This document shows, one piece after another, positions 34,489-45,487 of a stretch of 64,000 nt of DNA. A model generated the notes under the pieces. The model made no database searches and was not told where the DNA came from. It saw only the letters and a list, made by a program, of their open reading frames with translations. The stretch is taken from contig NZ_LMEE01000002.1 in the NCBI RefSeq assembly GCF_001425305.1, forward strand, positions 692,191 through 756,190, written 5' to 3'. Origin of the DNA: Phenylobacterium sp. Root1290. GTDB taxonomy: Bacteria; Pseudomonadota; Alphaproteobacteria; Caulobacterales; Caulobacteraceae. Numbering within the stretch: position 1 is the first letter of the stretch; the number at the start of each line of letters is the position of its first letter. Both the position numbers and the translations under genes were made by a program.

Positions 34489-35988
34489 ATGCTGCCCGTC
34501 CCGCGCGCCGATCTCATCCCCAATACCTTCGAGTACGAAGTCACGCCGCTGGTCAAGGCGACGGGCTTCCGCGAATACGACGCGCGCTGGCTGTTCGGGC
34601 CGGATATCAACCTGCTGGGCATCGAGGCGCTGGGTCTCGGTCTCGGGACCTACATCCAGGAACTGGGTCAGACGAAGATCGTCGTCGGCCACGACTATCG
34701 ATCCTACTCGCTGTCGATCAAACAGGCCCTGACCGTCGGCCTCGTCGCGGCGGGCTGCGAAGTGGTCGACATCGGCCTGGCCCTGTCGCCGGTCGCCTAC
34801 TACGCGCAGTTCGCCCTCGACGCGCCGTGCGTCGCCATGGTCACCGCCAGCCACAACGAGAACGGCTGGACGGGCGTGAAGATGGGCGCCCAGCGGCCGC
34901 TGACCTTCGGTCCGGTCGAGATGGGCCGGCTGAAGGAAATCGTGCTGGGCGGCGAGAGCAAGACGAAGGCCGGCGGATCGCTGACCCACGTCCAGGGCTT
35001 CGCCGAGACCTACATCGCCGACGTCTCCAGCCGCGCGGCGATCAAGCGCCCGCTGAAAGTGGTCTGCGCCTGCGGCAACGGCACGGCCGGCGCCTTCGCC
35101 CCCGAGGCCTTGCGCCGCATGGGCGTCGAGGTGGTCGAGATGGACTGCGACCTCGACTGGAACTTCCCGCGCTACAATCCCAATCCCGAAGACCACGAGA
35201 TGCTCATGGAGATGGCCAAGGCCGTCCGCGAGCACGGCGCGGATCTGGCGCTCGGCTTCGACGGCGACGGCGACCGCTGCGGGGTGGTGGACGACACCGG
35301 CGAGGAGATCTTCGCCGACAAGATCGGTCTGATGCTGGCCCGCGACCTCTCGGCTTTGCACAAGAACGCGACCTTCGTGGTCGATGTGAAGTCGACCGGC
35401 CTCTTCGCCACCGACCCTGTGCTGGCGGCCAACGGCGCCAAGACGGTCTACTGGAAGACCGGGCACAGCTACATCAAGCGCAAGACCGCTGAGCTCGGCG
35501 CCCTGGCCGGCTTCGAGAAGAGCGGCCACTTCTTCTTCAACGCCCCGCTGGGCAACGGCTACGACTGCGGCCTGACCGCCGCCGCCGCGATCCTCGCCAT
35601 GCTGGATCGGAATCCCGGCAAGAAGCTCTCGGAGCTGAAGGCCGCCCTGCCCGTCGCCTGGACCTCGCTGACCATGTCGCCGCATTGCGCCGACGAGGAA
35701 AAATACGGCGTCGTCGATGACGTGGTGGCCGAATACGAAGCGCTGGCCGCATCCGGCGGCACGATCCTTGGCCGCAAGATCGTCGAGGTGATCACCGTCA
35801 ACGGCGTGCGCGTCGCACTCGAAGACGGATCCTGGGTTCTGGTCCGGGCTTCGTCGAACAAGCCGGAGATCGTGGTCGTGGTGGAGAGCACCCAGTCGGA
35901 GGACGACATGCGCGCCCTCTTCCGGCAGGAGGTGAAGCCTCGCCTGGCCAAGCGTCCGCAAATCGGCGCCTACAATCAGGAAGTCTAG
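34489..35988 (+). CDS. Phosphomannomutase/phosphoglucomutase
   Basis: Alpha-D-phosphohexomutase interconverting hexose 6- and 1-phosphates. The phosphoserine loop VTASHNENGWTGVK, metal loop GFDGDGDRCGVV and phosphate-binding VRASSNKPE are visible. 499 residues, within the PMM/PGM (AlgC-like) group but with its own N-terminus. It feeds glucose-1-phosphate to GalU and Ugd (36112), located just downstream and 10 kb away respectively in reverse order. GTG-free, clear ATG after ATAACGGAG. Confidence 0.93.
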   Translation: MLPVPRADLIPNTFEYEVTPLVKATGFREYDARWLFGPDINLLGIEALGLGLGTYIQELGQTKIVVGHDYRSYSLSIKQALTVGLVAAGCEVVDIGLALSPVAYYAQFALDAPCVAMVTASHNENGWTGVKMGAQRPLTFGPVEMGRLKEIVLGGESKTKAGGSLTHVQGFAETYIADVSSRAAIKRPLKVVCACGNGTAGAFAPEALRRMGVEVVEMDCDLDWNFPRYNPNPEDHEMLMEMAKAVREHGADLALGFDGDGDRCGVVDDTGEEIFADKIGLMLARDLSALHKNATFVVDVKSTGLFATDPVLAANGAKTVYWKTGHSYIKRKTAELGALAGFEKSGHFFFNAPLGNGYDCGLTAAAAILAMLDRNPGKKLSELKAALPVAWTSLTMSPHCADEEKYGVVDDVVAEYEALAASGGTILGRKIVEVITVNGVRVALEDGSWVLVRASSNKPEIVVVVESTQSEDDMRALFRQEVKPRLAKRPQIGAYNQEV

Positions 35989-36111
35989 CCGCGTCTGGCG
36001 CGCAGCTTGCTTGCTCGGAATAGCAGTGTTCCGTTCTGGATCGACGTACGATTGCGAGTGCGCTCTCGGCGTGGTGAAAGGCGGAAAGGGAACGGATCTT
36101 AGGGATAACCC

Positions 36112-37416
36112 ATGCACGTCACGATGATCGGCACCGGCTATGTGGGCCTGGTGAGCGGGGCCTGTTTCGCCGATTTCGGTCACACCGTGACCTGCGTCGA
36201 CAAGGACGCTGGCAAGATCGAGCGCCTGCGCGCCGGCGGCATCCCCATCTATGAGCCCGGCCTGGACGTGCTGGTCGCCCAGAACGTCAAGGCCGGCCGC
36301 CTGTTCTTCGACACCGAAGCGGCCGAGGCCGTGAAGAAGGCCGACGCGGTGTTCATCGCCGTCGGCACCCCCTCGCGTCGAGGCGACGGCCACGCCGACC
36401 TTTCCTACGTCTACGCCGCCGCCGAAGAGATCGCCGGCCTGCTGGACGGCTTCACCGTCATCGTCACCAAGTCGACCGTGCCGGTCGGCACCGGCGACGA
36501 GATCGAGCGCATCGTGAAGGCCAAGCGGCCCGACGCGCAGTTCGCGGTGGTCTCTAACCCTGAATTCCTGCGCGAAGGCGCGGCGATCGAGGACTTCAAA
36601 CGTCCCGACCGCGTCGTCGTCGGCATGGAGGACGAACGCGCCCGTCCGGTGATGACCGAGCTCTATCGGCCGCTGTTCCTCAACGAGACGCCGATCCTGT
36701 TCACCGGCCGCCGCACCAGCGAGCTGATCAAGTATGCGGCCAACGCGTTCCTGGCCATGAAGATCACCTTCATCAACGAGATGGCCGATCTCTGCGAAGC
36801 GGTGGGCGCCGACGTCCAGCATGTCGCGCGCGGCATCGGCCTCGACAAGCGGATCGGCGGCAAGTTCCTGCATGCGGGCCCGGGCTATGGCGGCTCCTGC
36901 TTCCCGAAGGACACCCTGGCCCTGGTGCGCACCGCGAGCGACGCCGGCGCGCCGACGCGGCTGATCGAGGCCACGGTCGCGGTGAACGACGCGCGCAAGA
37001 AGGCGATGGCGACGAAGGTCGCCGACACCATGGCCGGCGACCTGGCTGGCAAGACCGTCGGCGTGCTTGGCCTGACCTTCAAGCCCAACACCGACGACAT
37101 GCGCGATGCGCCCAGCCTGGACATCATTCCGGCGCTGCAGGCCATGGGCGCCAAGGTTCAGGCCTTCGATCCGGAAGGCGCGCATGAGGCCCAGCACATG
37201 CTGCCGGGCGTCGAGTTCAAGGCTGACTCCTATGGGGCCGCGGCGGACGCCGACGCCCTGGTCATCATCACCGAATGGGACCAGTTCCGCGCGCTGGACC
37301 TGGACCGCGTGAAGGACGTCATGAAGACGCCGGTCCTGATCGACCTGCGCAACATCTATCGCGCCGACGACGTGCGCGGGCGAGGCATCAAATACGCCTC
37401 GATCGGCCGCGCCTGA
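36112..37416 (+). CDS. ugd: UDP-glucose 6-dehydrogenase
   Basis: NAD-dependent oxidation of UDP-glucose to UDP-glucuronate for exopolysaccharide or LPS sugars. Rossmann motif MIGTGYVGLVSGACFADFG at the N-terminus; GPGYGGSCFPKDT holds the catalytic Cys; LTFKPNTDDMRDAPS is the C-terminal UDP-binding signature. 434 residues, full length. The gap of 123 bases before it contains an inverted repeat CGGAA-N8-TTCCG (36016-36033). A strong terminator follows. Confidence 0.96.
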   Translation: MHVTMIGTGYVGLVSGACFADFGHTVTCVDKDAGKIERLRAGGIPIYEPGLDVLVAQNVKAGRLFFDTEAAEAVKKADAVFIAVGTPSRRGDGHADLSYVYAAAEEIAGLLDGFTVIVTKSTVPVGTGDEIERIVKAKRPDAQFAVVSNPEFLREGAAIEDFKRPDRVVVGMEDERARPVMTELYRPLFLNETPILFTGRRTSELIKYAANAFLAMKITFINEMADLCEAVGADVQHVARGIGLDKRIGGKFLHAGPGYGGSCFPKDTLALVRTASDAGAPTRLIEATVAVNDARKKAMATKVADTMAGDLAGKTVGVLGLTFKPNTDDMRDAPSLDIIPALQAMGAKVQAFDPEGAHEAQHMLPGVEFKADSYGAAADADALVIITEWDQFRALDLDRVKDVMKTPVLIDLRNIYRADDVRGRGIKYASIGRA

Positions 37417-37441
37417 TCGCGCAGCCTATGATTTGATTGAG

Positions 37442-37474
37442 AAAAGGCGGCGCTTATCCAGCGCCGCCTTTTTT
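37442..37474. terminator. Strong bidirectional terminator after ugd
   Basis: AAAAGGCGGCGC and GCGCCGCCTTTT enclose TTATCCA, with a T run on the plus strand and A/T on the other. It serves both ugd and the small membrane-protein gene that converges on it. Confidence 0.93.
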
Positions 37475-37476
37475 CG

Positions 37477-37632
37477 TCATCCCGCCAGCAGGTGGATGAG
37501 CGTGTTCCCGATCCAAAGAGCGCCGGCCCAGAAGGCGATGGCGAGTGCGGCGACAAAGGCGAGGCAGGCGATCGAGGTCAGACCCCGCGCGGCTCCCCGC
37601 GATGCGCCACCGAAGGCGACTGGTCGTGGCAT
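37477..37632 (-). CDS. 51-residue membrane microprotein
   Basis: A short gene seen by reading the minus strand. It starts MPRPVAFGGASRGAARGL, then has one hydrophobic helix (about residues 19-42, with two Trp) and ends HLLAG. A GGGAG ribosome-binding site lies six bases before the ATG, and the stop sits three bases from the shared terminator, all of which support a real gene. Basic N-terminus suggests an N-in single-pass inner-membrane protein. No family recognised. Confidence 0.65.
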   Translation of the reverse strand: MPRPVAFGGASRGAARGLTSIACLAFVAALAIAFWAGALWIGNTLIHLLAG

Positions 37633-37781
37633 GTTTCGCTCCCAGACTTTTCTTTAGGTCCTCACCGGTCGAGCGGCGTGGACCGGAAGAGGCTGACACG
37701 AATTAGCCGATCTGCAAAGTCCCGCGCGGATGCGCGACAAATAGGCGCAAGAACAGTGCTTGGGGGCGCGCCGATCTTCAC

Positions 37782-37790
37782 TGTGGATAA
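37782..37790 (-). promoter_or_regulatory. Perfect consensus DnaA box
   Basis: TGTGGATAA on the plus strand, i.e. TTATCCACA on the minus, matches the 9-base consensus exactly. It stands alone about 100 bases upstream of the DUF969 gene. One such site is expected by chance in roughly 10^5 bases, so it may be regulatory or accidental. Confidence 0.5.
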
Positions 37791-37890
37791 TTCGGCCAAA
37801 CTTACCTCTTCCTCCGATTACCGAACGCCCAGAGCCGGCTAGAGTTCACGCTCTCCGCGCAACGCGCTGGATCCAGGGGGCCTGCAAGCT

Positions 37891-38568
37891 TTGCTTCCGC
37901 TAGTCGGCATTCTCGTCGTCGTGGTCGGGTTCATGGCCCGGCTCAATCCGCTGCTGGTGGTGACCGTCGCGGCGCTGGTCACCGGCGTCGCCGGCGGCAT
38001 GGGCCCCGTCGAAGTCGTCGAGACCTTCGGCAAGGCGTTCAAGGAAAACCGTTACGTCTCAGTGGTCTGGGTGGTGCTGCCGGTCATCGGCCTGCTGGAG
38101 CGCGCTGGCCTGCAGGAGCGCGCCAAGACGCTGATCGGCCAGGTCAAGGCGGCCACGACAGGCCGCCTGCTGCTGCTCTACTTCATCCTGCGCCAAGCCA
38201 CGGCCGCGCTCGGCCTGACCTCGTTGGGCGGCCATGCGCAGATGGTTCGGCCGCTGGTCGCACCAATGGCCGAGGCCGCCGCCGAGACCCACCACGGCCC
38301 GCTGCCCGACGAAGTGCGACAGACGATCCGCGCCCACACCGCGGCGGCCGACAACATCGCGCTGTTCTTCGGCGAGGACATCTTCATCGCCATCGCGTCC
38401 ATCCTGCTGATCAAGGGATTCCTCGAGCAGAACGGAATCATCGTCGAGCCCTTGCAGCTTTCGGTCTGGGCGATTCCCACCGCGATCGTGGCCCTGCTGG
38501 TCCACGGCGCGCGGCTAATGCTGCTGGACCGCCGGCTGGCGCGCACCCTGGCGGAGGCGCGGCCATGA
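37891..38568 (+). CDS. DUF969 membrane protein
   Basis: 225 residues, about six transmembrane helices. The start is TTG 37891 (MLPLVGILVVVVGF) after CAGGGGG. TSLGGHAQMVRPLVAPMAEAAAE and the FFGEDIFIAIASILLI segment match DUF969. It always pairs with DUF979, here with a four-base overlap, suggesting a two-subunit membrane transporter or permease. Context with DUF2891 is also usual. Substrate unknown; related gene sets occur beside pyroglutamyl peptidase genes. Confidence 0.88.
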   Translation: MLPLVGILVVVVGFMARLNPLLVVTVAALVTGVAGGMGPVEVVETFGKAFKENRYVSVVWVVLPVIGLLERAGLQERAKTLIGQVKAATTGRLLLLYFILRQATAALGLTSLGGHAQMVRPLVAPMAEAAAETHHGPLPDEVRQTIRAHTAAADNIALFFGEDIFIAIASILLIKGFLEQNGIIVEPLQLSVWAIPTAIVALLVHGARLMLLDRRLARTLAEARP

Positions 38569-39515
38569 TCGGCCTGGAGGCCCTCTACGTCATCGGCGGC
38601 GCCTTCTTCGCGGCCGTCGCAGTGATGAGCGCCCGCGACGCCAGCAATCCCAAGCGCTGGAAGAACACCGCCTTCTGGGGCCTGTTCGCCGCGAGCTTTC
38701 TGTTCGGGTCGCACCTGCCCGACTTCGCCAATGGCCTGATCGTCATCGCCATGGTCGCGGTGGCCGGCTTCGGCGGCCTTGGCCGCGGAGAACCCCAGAC
38801 CACGGGCCAGGCCGAGCGGACCGAAAGCGCCGCGCGGCTGGGAAATCGCTTGTTCCTGCCCGCCCTGGCGATCCCGGCGACGGCCCTGGCGGGGACCTTC
38901 CTGTTCAAGCGGCCGGAGCTGGCGGGGCTCGTCGATCCCAAGCAGGCGACCTTGGTCTCGCTGATCCTCGGCGTGTTCGTCGCCCTGGCCATCGCCATGC
39001 CGATGCTGCGCGCCAAGCCCGCAACGCCTTTGCAGGAAGGCCGCCGGCTGCTCGACACGGTCGGTTGGGCGGCGGTGCTGCCGCAGATGCTGGCGGCGCT
39101 GGGGGCGGTGTTCGCCGCCGCCGGAGTGGGCGCCGCGATCGGCCAGATCGCCAGCCAGTGGCTGCCGGACGGAAGCCAGTTGGCGGCGGTGGCGGCCTAT
39201 ACTTTCGGGATGGCGATCTTCACGATGATCATGGGCAACGCCTTCGCGGCGTTCCCCGTGATGACCGCGGGGATCGGACTTCCGCTTATCGTTCAAAGGT
39301 TTGGCGGAGACCCGGCGATCATGGGCGCGATCGGAATGCTCTCCGGGTTCTGCGGGACGCTGATGACGCCGATGGCGGCCAACTTCAACATCGTCCCGGC
39401 GGCGCTGCTGGAACTGAAGGACCGCAACGGCGTGATCCGGGCCCAGGTCCCCACCGCGCTCATCCTCCTCCTGGCCAACACGGCGCTGATGTATGCCCTC
39501 GTCTTCCGTTTCTGA
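38565..39515 (+). CDS. DUF979 membrane protein
   Basis: 316 residues, eight or nine hydrophobic segments. NPKRWKNTAFWGLFAASFLFG and GNAFAAFPVMTAGIGLPL, followed by GFCGTLMTPMAANFN, match DUF979. The start overlaps the DUF969 stop (ATGA), and the 3' end overlaps the DUF2891 gene by 23 bases. Taken with DUF969 it looks like the second half of a split permease. Confidence 0.9.
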   Translation: MIGLEALYVIGGAFFAAVAVMSARDASNPKRWKNTAFWGLFAASFLFGSHLPDFANGLIVIAMVAVAGFGGLGRGEPQTTGQAERTESAARLGNRLFLPALAIPATALAGTFLFKRPELAGLVDPKQATLVSLILGVFVALAIAMPMLRAKPATPLQEGRRLLDTVGWAAVLPQMLAALGAVFAAAGVGAAIGQIASQWLPDGSQLAAVAAYTFGMAIFTMIMGNAFAAFPVMTAGIGLPLIVQRFGGDPAIMGAIGMLSGFCGTLMTPMAANFNIVPAALLELKDRNGVIRAQVPTALILLLANTALMYALVFRF

Positions 39516-40505
39516 GCTGAATCAAGAGCTTGGCGCCAAGTTCGCGCGCCTGGCCCTAGGTCACGTGCGCCGTCCCTACCCGTTCAAGCTGGACCAGGTG
39601 CTGACCGGCGACGAGGACGTCCTGCCTCCGCGCGTGCTGCACCCGATCTTTCACGGCAGCTTCGACTGGCACTCCTGCGTGCACGGCTACTGGCTGCTGG
39701 CGAGGCTCTACCGGCGCCTGCCGATGGAACCTGCCGCTGACGAAATCGCCAGCCTGTTCAACGAGATGCTGACCCCTGACAAGGTCGCCGGGGAGCTGGC
39801 CTACCTGCAGCGGCCGACCAGCGCCGGGTTCGAGCGGCCCTACGGATGGGCCTGGCTGCTGATGCTGAGCGCCGAACTGGAGCGCATTGAGGGCCAGCCG
39901 TGGGCCGCAAACCTACGGCCGCTGGCGCACGCGTTCGCCGACCGGTTCAAGGCCTTCCTGCCCAAGGCGACCTACCCGGTCCGCACGGGACCCATTACAG
40001 CACAGCGTTTGCGCTCACCCTGGCCCATGAATACGCGGAGCAAGTCGGCGACCGCGAACTGGTCTCGCTGATCGAAACCACGGCCCGCGGCTGGTACCTC
40101 GCCGACGCCGGCGCCAACGCCTGGGAGCCCAGCGGCGACGACTTCCTGTCGCCGACCCTGATCGAGGCCGAATGCCTGCGCCGGGTGCTGCCATCGGCAG
40201 ATTTTCGGGTCTGGTTCTCCAGGTTCCTGCCGAACGCCGCCGAGCGCCTGCCGGCGAGCCTGTTCACCCCGGCCAGCGTCAGCGACCGCAGCGACGGCAA
40301 GATCGCCCACCTGGATGGTCTGAACCTCAGCCGCGCCTGGTGCTGGCGCTCGATCGCCAAGTCGCTGGCCCTGACCGACCCGGCGCGCCGCGCGGCTCTG
40401 GCGGCGGCCGACGAACACCTGGCGACGGGGCTGGAGCACGTGGCCGGCGACTACATGGGCGAGCACTGGCTGGCGACCTTCGCGCTGCTGGCGCTGGAAG
40501 CTTAG
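39493..40505 (+). pseudogene. DUF2891 protein gene with a single-base frameshift
   Basis: Two frames make one protein. Residues from ATG 39493 (MPSSSVSELNQELGAKFARL) to YPVRTG lie in one frame; the continuation THYSTAFALTLAHEYAEQV to LLALEA lies in the next, ending at 40505. The switch is at about 39987-39990, in ACGGGACC: one missing base there restores the family sequence. The uncorrected first frame stops at 40071 after 192 residues. Either a real inactivation or a sequencing error. DUF2891 function is unknown; it travels with DUF969/DUF979. Confidence 0.85.
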
Positions 40506-40540
40506 GCCAAACCACATCTGGGACGATCTGTTGTTGATGG

Positions 40541-40575
40541 GTCCCGGTCTTCGGCTGCGCCGAAACCGGGATGAC
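40541..40575. repeat. 35-bp intergenic palindromic repeat, copy B
   Basis: Exact inverse copy of the element at 12281-12315. It lies between the DUF2891 remnant and the 3' end of add, where it may also serve as a bidirectional terminator. Confidence 0.85.
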
Positions 40576-40577
40576 AT

Positions 40578-41600
40578 CTAGTTTTGATCCGAGCGGGCCA
40601 CGTAGGCGTCGATTTCGGCGAGGTGGCGGGCGATTTCGTCGGGGGCCAGGAACGAGCCGGTGAAGCTGTTGCGGGCGAGGACGACCAGTTCCTCGCGGGT
40701 CAGGCTGAGGGCCTGGGCGGTCTGGGTCCAGTTCTGGCCGAGATAGCCGCCGAAATAGGCGGGGTCGTCGGAGTTGATCGTGGCGCGCAGGCCCAGGTCG
40801 AGCATGCGCTTGAGCGGATGGACGGTCAGGTCGCCGACCACACAGAGCTTGAGGTTGGAGAGCGGACAGACGGTGAGCGTCATGCCCTCGCGGACCAGCC
40901 GCTCGGTGAGGGCGTCGTCCTCCAGGGCGCGGTTGCCGTGGTCGATGCGGTCGACCTCCAGTAGGTCGAGCGCCTCGTAGACATAATCGGGCGGCCCCTC
41001 CTCGCCGGCATGGGCGACGACCTTGAGGCCGAGTTTGCGAGAGGCGGCGAAGACGCGCGCGAACTTGGACGGCGGGTGGCCGACCTCGGAGGAATCGAGC
41101 CCGACGCCGGCGATGCGGTCCAGATAGGGCCGCGCCTGCTCGAGGGTCTCGAAGGCCGCCTCTTCGGAGAGGTGGCGCAAGAAGCAGAGGATCAGCTTGG
41201 AGGTGACGCCCAGCGTCTGCTCGGCCTCGTCCATCCCCGACAACAGCCCCTCGATCACCACCGAGAACGGCACGCCGCGGTCGGTGTGGGTCTGCGGATC
41301 GAAGAAGATCTCGGCGTGGCGCGCGCCGTCGTCGGCGATGCGGCGGAAATAGGCCATGGCCAGGTCGTGGAAGTCGACCTTTGTCAGCAGGACCTGGGCG
41401 CCCTGGTAGTAGATGTCGAGGAAGTCCTGGAGGTTCGAGAAGGCATAGGCGGCGCGCACCTCCTCGACGTTGGCGAAGGGCAGGCTGACGCCGTTGCGCC
41501 GGGCGAACTCGAACATCTGCTCCGGCTCGAGGCTGCCCTCGATGTGGAGGTGGAGCTCGGCCTTGGGCAGGCCGCGGATGAAGGCGGCCAGGTCGCCCAT
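40578..41600 (-). CDS. add: Adenosine deaminase
   Basis: Zinc amidohydrolase turning adenosine into inosine (some members prefer adenine). PKAELHLHIEGSLEP gives the HxH metal site; VVAHAGEEGP, RIDHGN and TINSDDPAYFGGYLGQN supply the other metal and catalytic residues. 340 residues. The start codon shares one base with the glmM stop (TGATG), so it is coupled to glmM. Confidence 0.92.
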   Translation of the reverse strand: MGDLAAFIRGLPKAELHLHIEGSLEPEQMFEFARRNGVSLPFANVEEVRAAYAFSNLQDFLDIYYQGAQVLLTKVDFHDLAMAYFRRIADDGARHAEIFFDPQTHTDRGVPFSVVIEGLLSGMDEAEQTLGVTSKLILCFLRHLSEEAAFETLEQARPYLDRIAGVGLDSSEVGHPPSKFARVFAASRKLGLKVVAHAGEEGPPDYVYEALDLLEVDRIDHGNRALEDDALTERLVREGMTLTVCPLSNLKLCVVGDLTVHPLKRMLDLGLRATINSDDPAYFGGYLGQNWTQTAQALSLTREELVVLARNSFTGSFLAPDEIARHLAEIDAYVARSDQN

Positions 41601-42952
41601 CAGGCGGCCGCCTTCTTGACCGCGCCAACGATGTCCTTGACCACCTGAACGACGAGCTTCTCGTCGTCCCCCTCGGCCATCACCCGGATCAGCGGCTCGG
41701 TGCCCGAGGCGCGGACCACGATGCGGCCGCTGCCGTTCAGGCGCTGCTCGGCGTCGGCGATGACGCCCTTCACGTGTTCGGTCTCCAACGGCTTGCCGCC
41801 GGCGAACCGGACGTTCTCCAGGATCTGCGGCACCGGATCGAATTGGCGAGCCAGCTCGCTCATCGGCTTGTCGGAATCCTTCAGCACCGCCAGCACCTGC
41901 AGCGCGGCCAGCAGGCCGTCGCCCGTGGTCGAGAAGTCGGACATGATCATGTGCCCGGACTGCTCGCCGCCGAGGTTGAAGCCGCCCTCGCGCATGCGGG
42001 CCATGACATAGCGGTCGCCGACCTTGGTGCGTTCGAGCTTGAGGTTGCGGGCGGCCAGGAAGCGTTCGAGGCCAAGGTTCGACATCACCGTCGCGACCAC
42101 GCCGCCGCCGTTGAGGCGATCGCGCCCCGCCCAATAGTCGGCGATCAGGGCCATGATCTGGTCGCCGTCGACCACGTGGCCCTTCTCGTCGCAGATGATC
42201 AGCCGGTCGGCGTCGCCGTCGAGGGCGATCCCGATGTCGGCGCGGAATTCCTTCACCGCGCGAGCGATCGCCTCGGGATGGGTCGAACCGCAGTCTTCGT
42301 TGATGTTGGTGCCGTCGGGGCTGACCCCGATCTTGATGACCTCGGCGCCCAGTTCGTAGAGCACCACCGGGGCGACCTTGTAGGCGGCGCCGTTGGCGCA
42401 ATCGATGACGATGCGCAGGCCGGCGAGCGAGAGGCGGCGCGGGAAGGTCGCCTTGGCGATCTCAACGTAGCGGGCCTGGCTGTCGTCGACGCGCGAGACA
42501 CGGCCGAGCTCGGTCGGCGGGGCCAGCCCCTCATGCAGGCTCTGGCCCATCAGCGCCTCAATCTCGAGCTCGCGATCGTCGGAGAGCTTGTAGCCGTCGG
42601 GGCCGAACAGCTTGATGCCGTTGTCAGTGTAGGGGTTGTGCGAGGCCGAGATCATCACCCCGAGGTCGGCGCGCAGGCTGCGGGTCATCATCGCGACGCC
42701 GGGCGTCGGCATCGGGCCGAGCAGGCGCACGTCCATCCCGACGCTGGCGAAGCCGGCGACCAGGGCAGGTTCGACCATATAGCCGGACAGCCGGGTGTCC
42801 TTGCCGATCACCACCAGGTGCCGGCGCTCGTCCTGGGACTTGAACAGCTTGGCGGCGGCCAAGCCGACGCGCAGGGCGACTTCGGCGGTCATCGGATGGC
42901 TGTTGGCCTGACCGCGGATACCGTCGGTGCCGAAATAGGCGCGTTTGGACAT
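41600..42952 (-). CDS. glmM: Phosphoglucosamine mutase
   Basis: Turns glucosamine-6-phosphate into glucosamine-1-phosphate for UDP-GlcNAc, hence peptidoglycan and lipid [15 protein letters not shown] at the N-terminus, phosphoserine loop [15 protein letters not shown], metal loop [10 protein letters not shown] and [12 protein letters not shown] at the C-terminus. ATG 42952 gives the canonical start and 450 residues; the frame to 43021 is an extension. Divergent from glmS, which makes its substrate. Confidence 0.97.
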   Translation of the reverse strand: MSKRAYFGTDGIRGQANSHPMTAEVALRVGLAAAKLFKSQDERRHLVVIGKDTRLSGYMVEPALVAGFASVGMDVRLLGPMPTPGVAMMTRSLRADLGVMISASHNPYTDNGIKLFGPDGYKLSDDRELEIEALMGQSLHEGLAPPTELGRVSRVDDSQARYVEIAKATFPRRLSLAGLRIVIDCANGAAYKVAPVVLYELGAEVIKIGVSPDGTNINEDCGSTHPEAIARAVKEFRADIGIALDGDADRLIICDEKGHVVDGDQIMALIADYWAGRDRLNGGGVVATVMSNLGLERFLAARNLKLERTKVGDRYVMARMREGGFNLGGEQSGHMIMSDFSTTGDGLLAALQVLAVLKDSDKPMSELARQFDPVPQILENVRFAGGKPLETEHVKGVIADAEQRLNGSGRIVVRASGTEPLIRVMAEGDDEKLVVQVVKDIVGAVKKAAA

Positions 42953-43062
42953 TCGTGTTCCCGAAACGATGCGAAACCCAGATTTAGTCGACGCCGCGTT
43001 TGCGAATGCTAAAGGCGACACAGGATTATCACGCCTTCAGGCGGCAAAAGGAACTGCGCGGC

Positions 43063-44883
<1,821 letters not shown>

Positions 44884-44887
44884 CGGC

Positions 44888-45187
44888 CTACTTGGCCGGC
44901 GGGGTGGCCGGCGCGACTTCCGACCCGGCCGGCGGCGTGGTCGCCATGCTGCCCGTGGCCGGCGGGGTCGCCGTCATCGCGTCGGCCGGAGGGGTGGTCG
45001 CCATCGAACCGGCGGGCGGGGTCGCGGTCATGGTGTCAGCCGGCGGCGTGGCGGCCATGCTGTCGACCGGCGGGGTCACCGCGGTGTCCTGAACCGGGGT
45101 CGCTTCCTCGGCCTTCTGGCCACAGGCGGCCAGAGTCAGGGCGAGCGCCGAGGCGGCGGCGAGCGCGGAAAAGGTGCGAAGTTTCAT
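44888..45187 (-). CDS. Small lipoprotein with TPPA tandem repeats
   Basis: 99 residues. Signal peptide MKLRTFSALAAASALALTLAACG with lipobox LAAC. The mature chain is almost all Thr/Pro/Ala/Met repeats of about ten residues, such as MAATPPADT and MTATPPAGS, so it should be extended and disordered. Likely an envelope lipoprotein or spacer. No family recognised. It converges with glmS, four bases apart. Confidence 0.75.
   Translation of the reverse strand: MKLRTFSALAAASALALTLAACGQKAEEATPVQDTAVTPPVDSMAATPPADTMTATPPAGSMATTPPADAMTATPPATGSMATTPPAGSEVAPATPPAK
44891..45086. repeat. Imperfect tandem repeat in the lipoprotein gene
   Basis: About six copies of a unit near 30 bases, each with GGCGGGGTCGCCGTCAT-like sequence, encoding the TPPA-Met decapeptides. 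A slippage-prone stretch, likely to vary in copy number. Confidence 0.75.
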
Positions 45188-45487
45188 TGGAGAGCCCTTT
45201 GTTCGAAGTGCTGGTGGCGTGCGATGAACCGTTCACGGCCTCGTGAGTTCCGGCCGGCCGATCACGAAACACCTGTACAGTAGCGCGCCAAGCCCAGCTT
45301 GAGCAGAATGGTCCACATACAAACTTTAGCTTTCAGGCAACTCTATCGGTTGAAAAGCTCTTCCACCGTGCGAGCGTGACCTTGGTCGAAATCCGGCGCC
45401 GAAACCTGGCGTCCATCTTCGACTGTCACACTGGGCGTTGAATATCGAGCGTCCCGTCATGGGTCGGGGGATTGCGGGAGGGCTTGG
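45188..45487. other. 300-base intergenic region before galU
   Basis: Carries the promoters of the minus-strand lipoprotein and of galU. One hairpin is clear: AGCTTT (45329-45334) with AAAGCT near 45353-45358, reinforced by CAAC and GTTG inside. AT-rich around 45320-45345, unusual here. No open reading frame or RNA gene recognised. Confidence 0.5.

Noticed and set aside
34456-37197. 913-codon minus-strand frame opposite the phosphohexomutase and ugd genes
   Set aside because: Shadow of two conserved enzymes; composition is His/Arg/Gln-rich without domain motifs.
42953-43062. glmS ribozyme in the glmS leader
   Set aside because: The 110-base gap is too short and lacks the ribozyme core; the ribozyme is mostly a Firmicutes feature.
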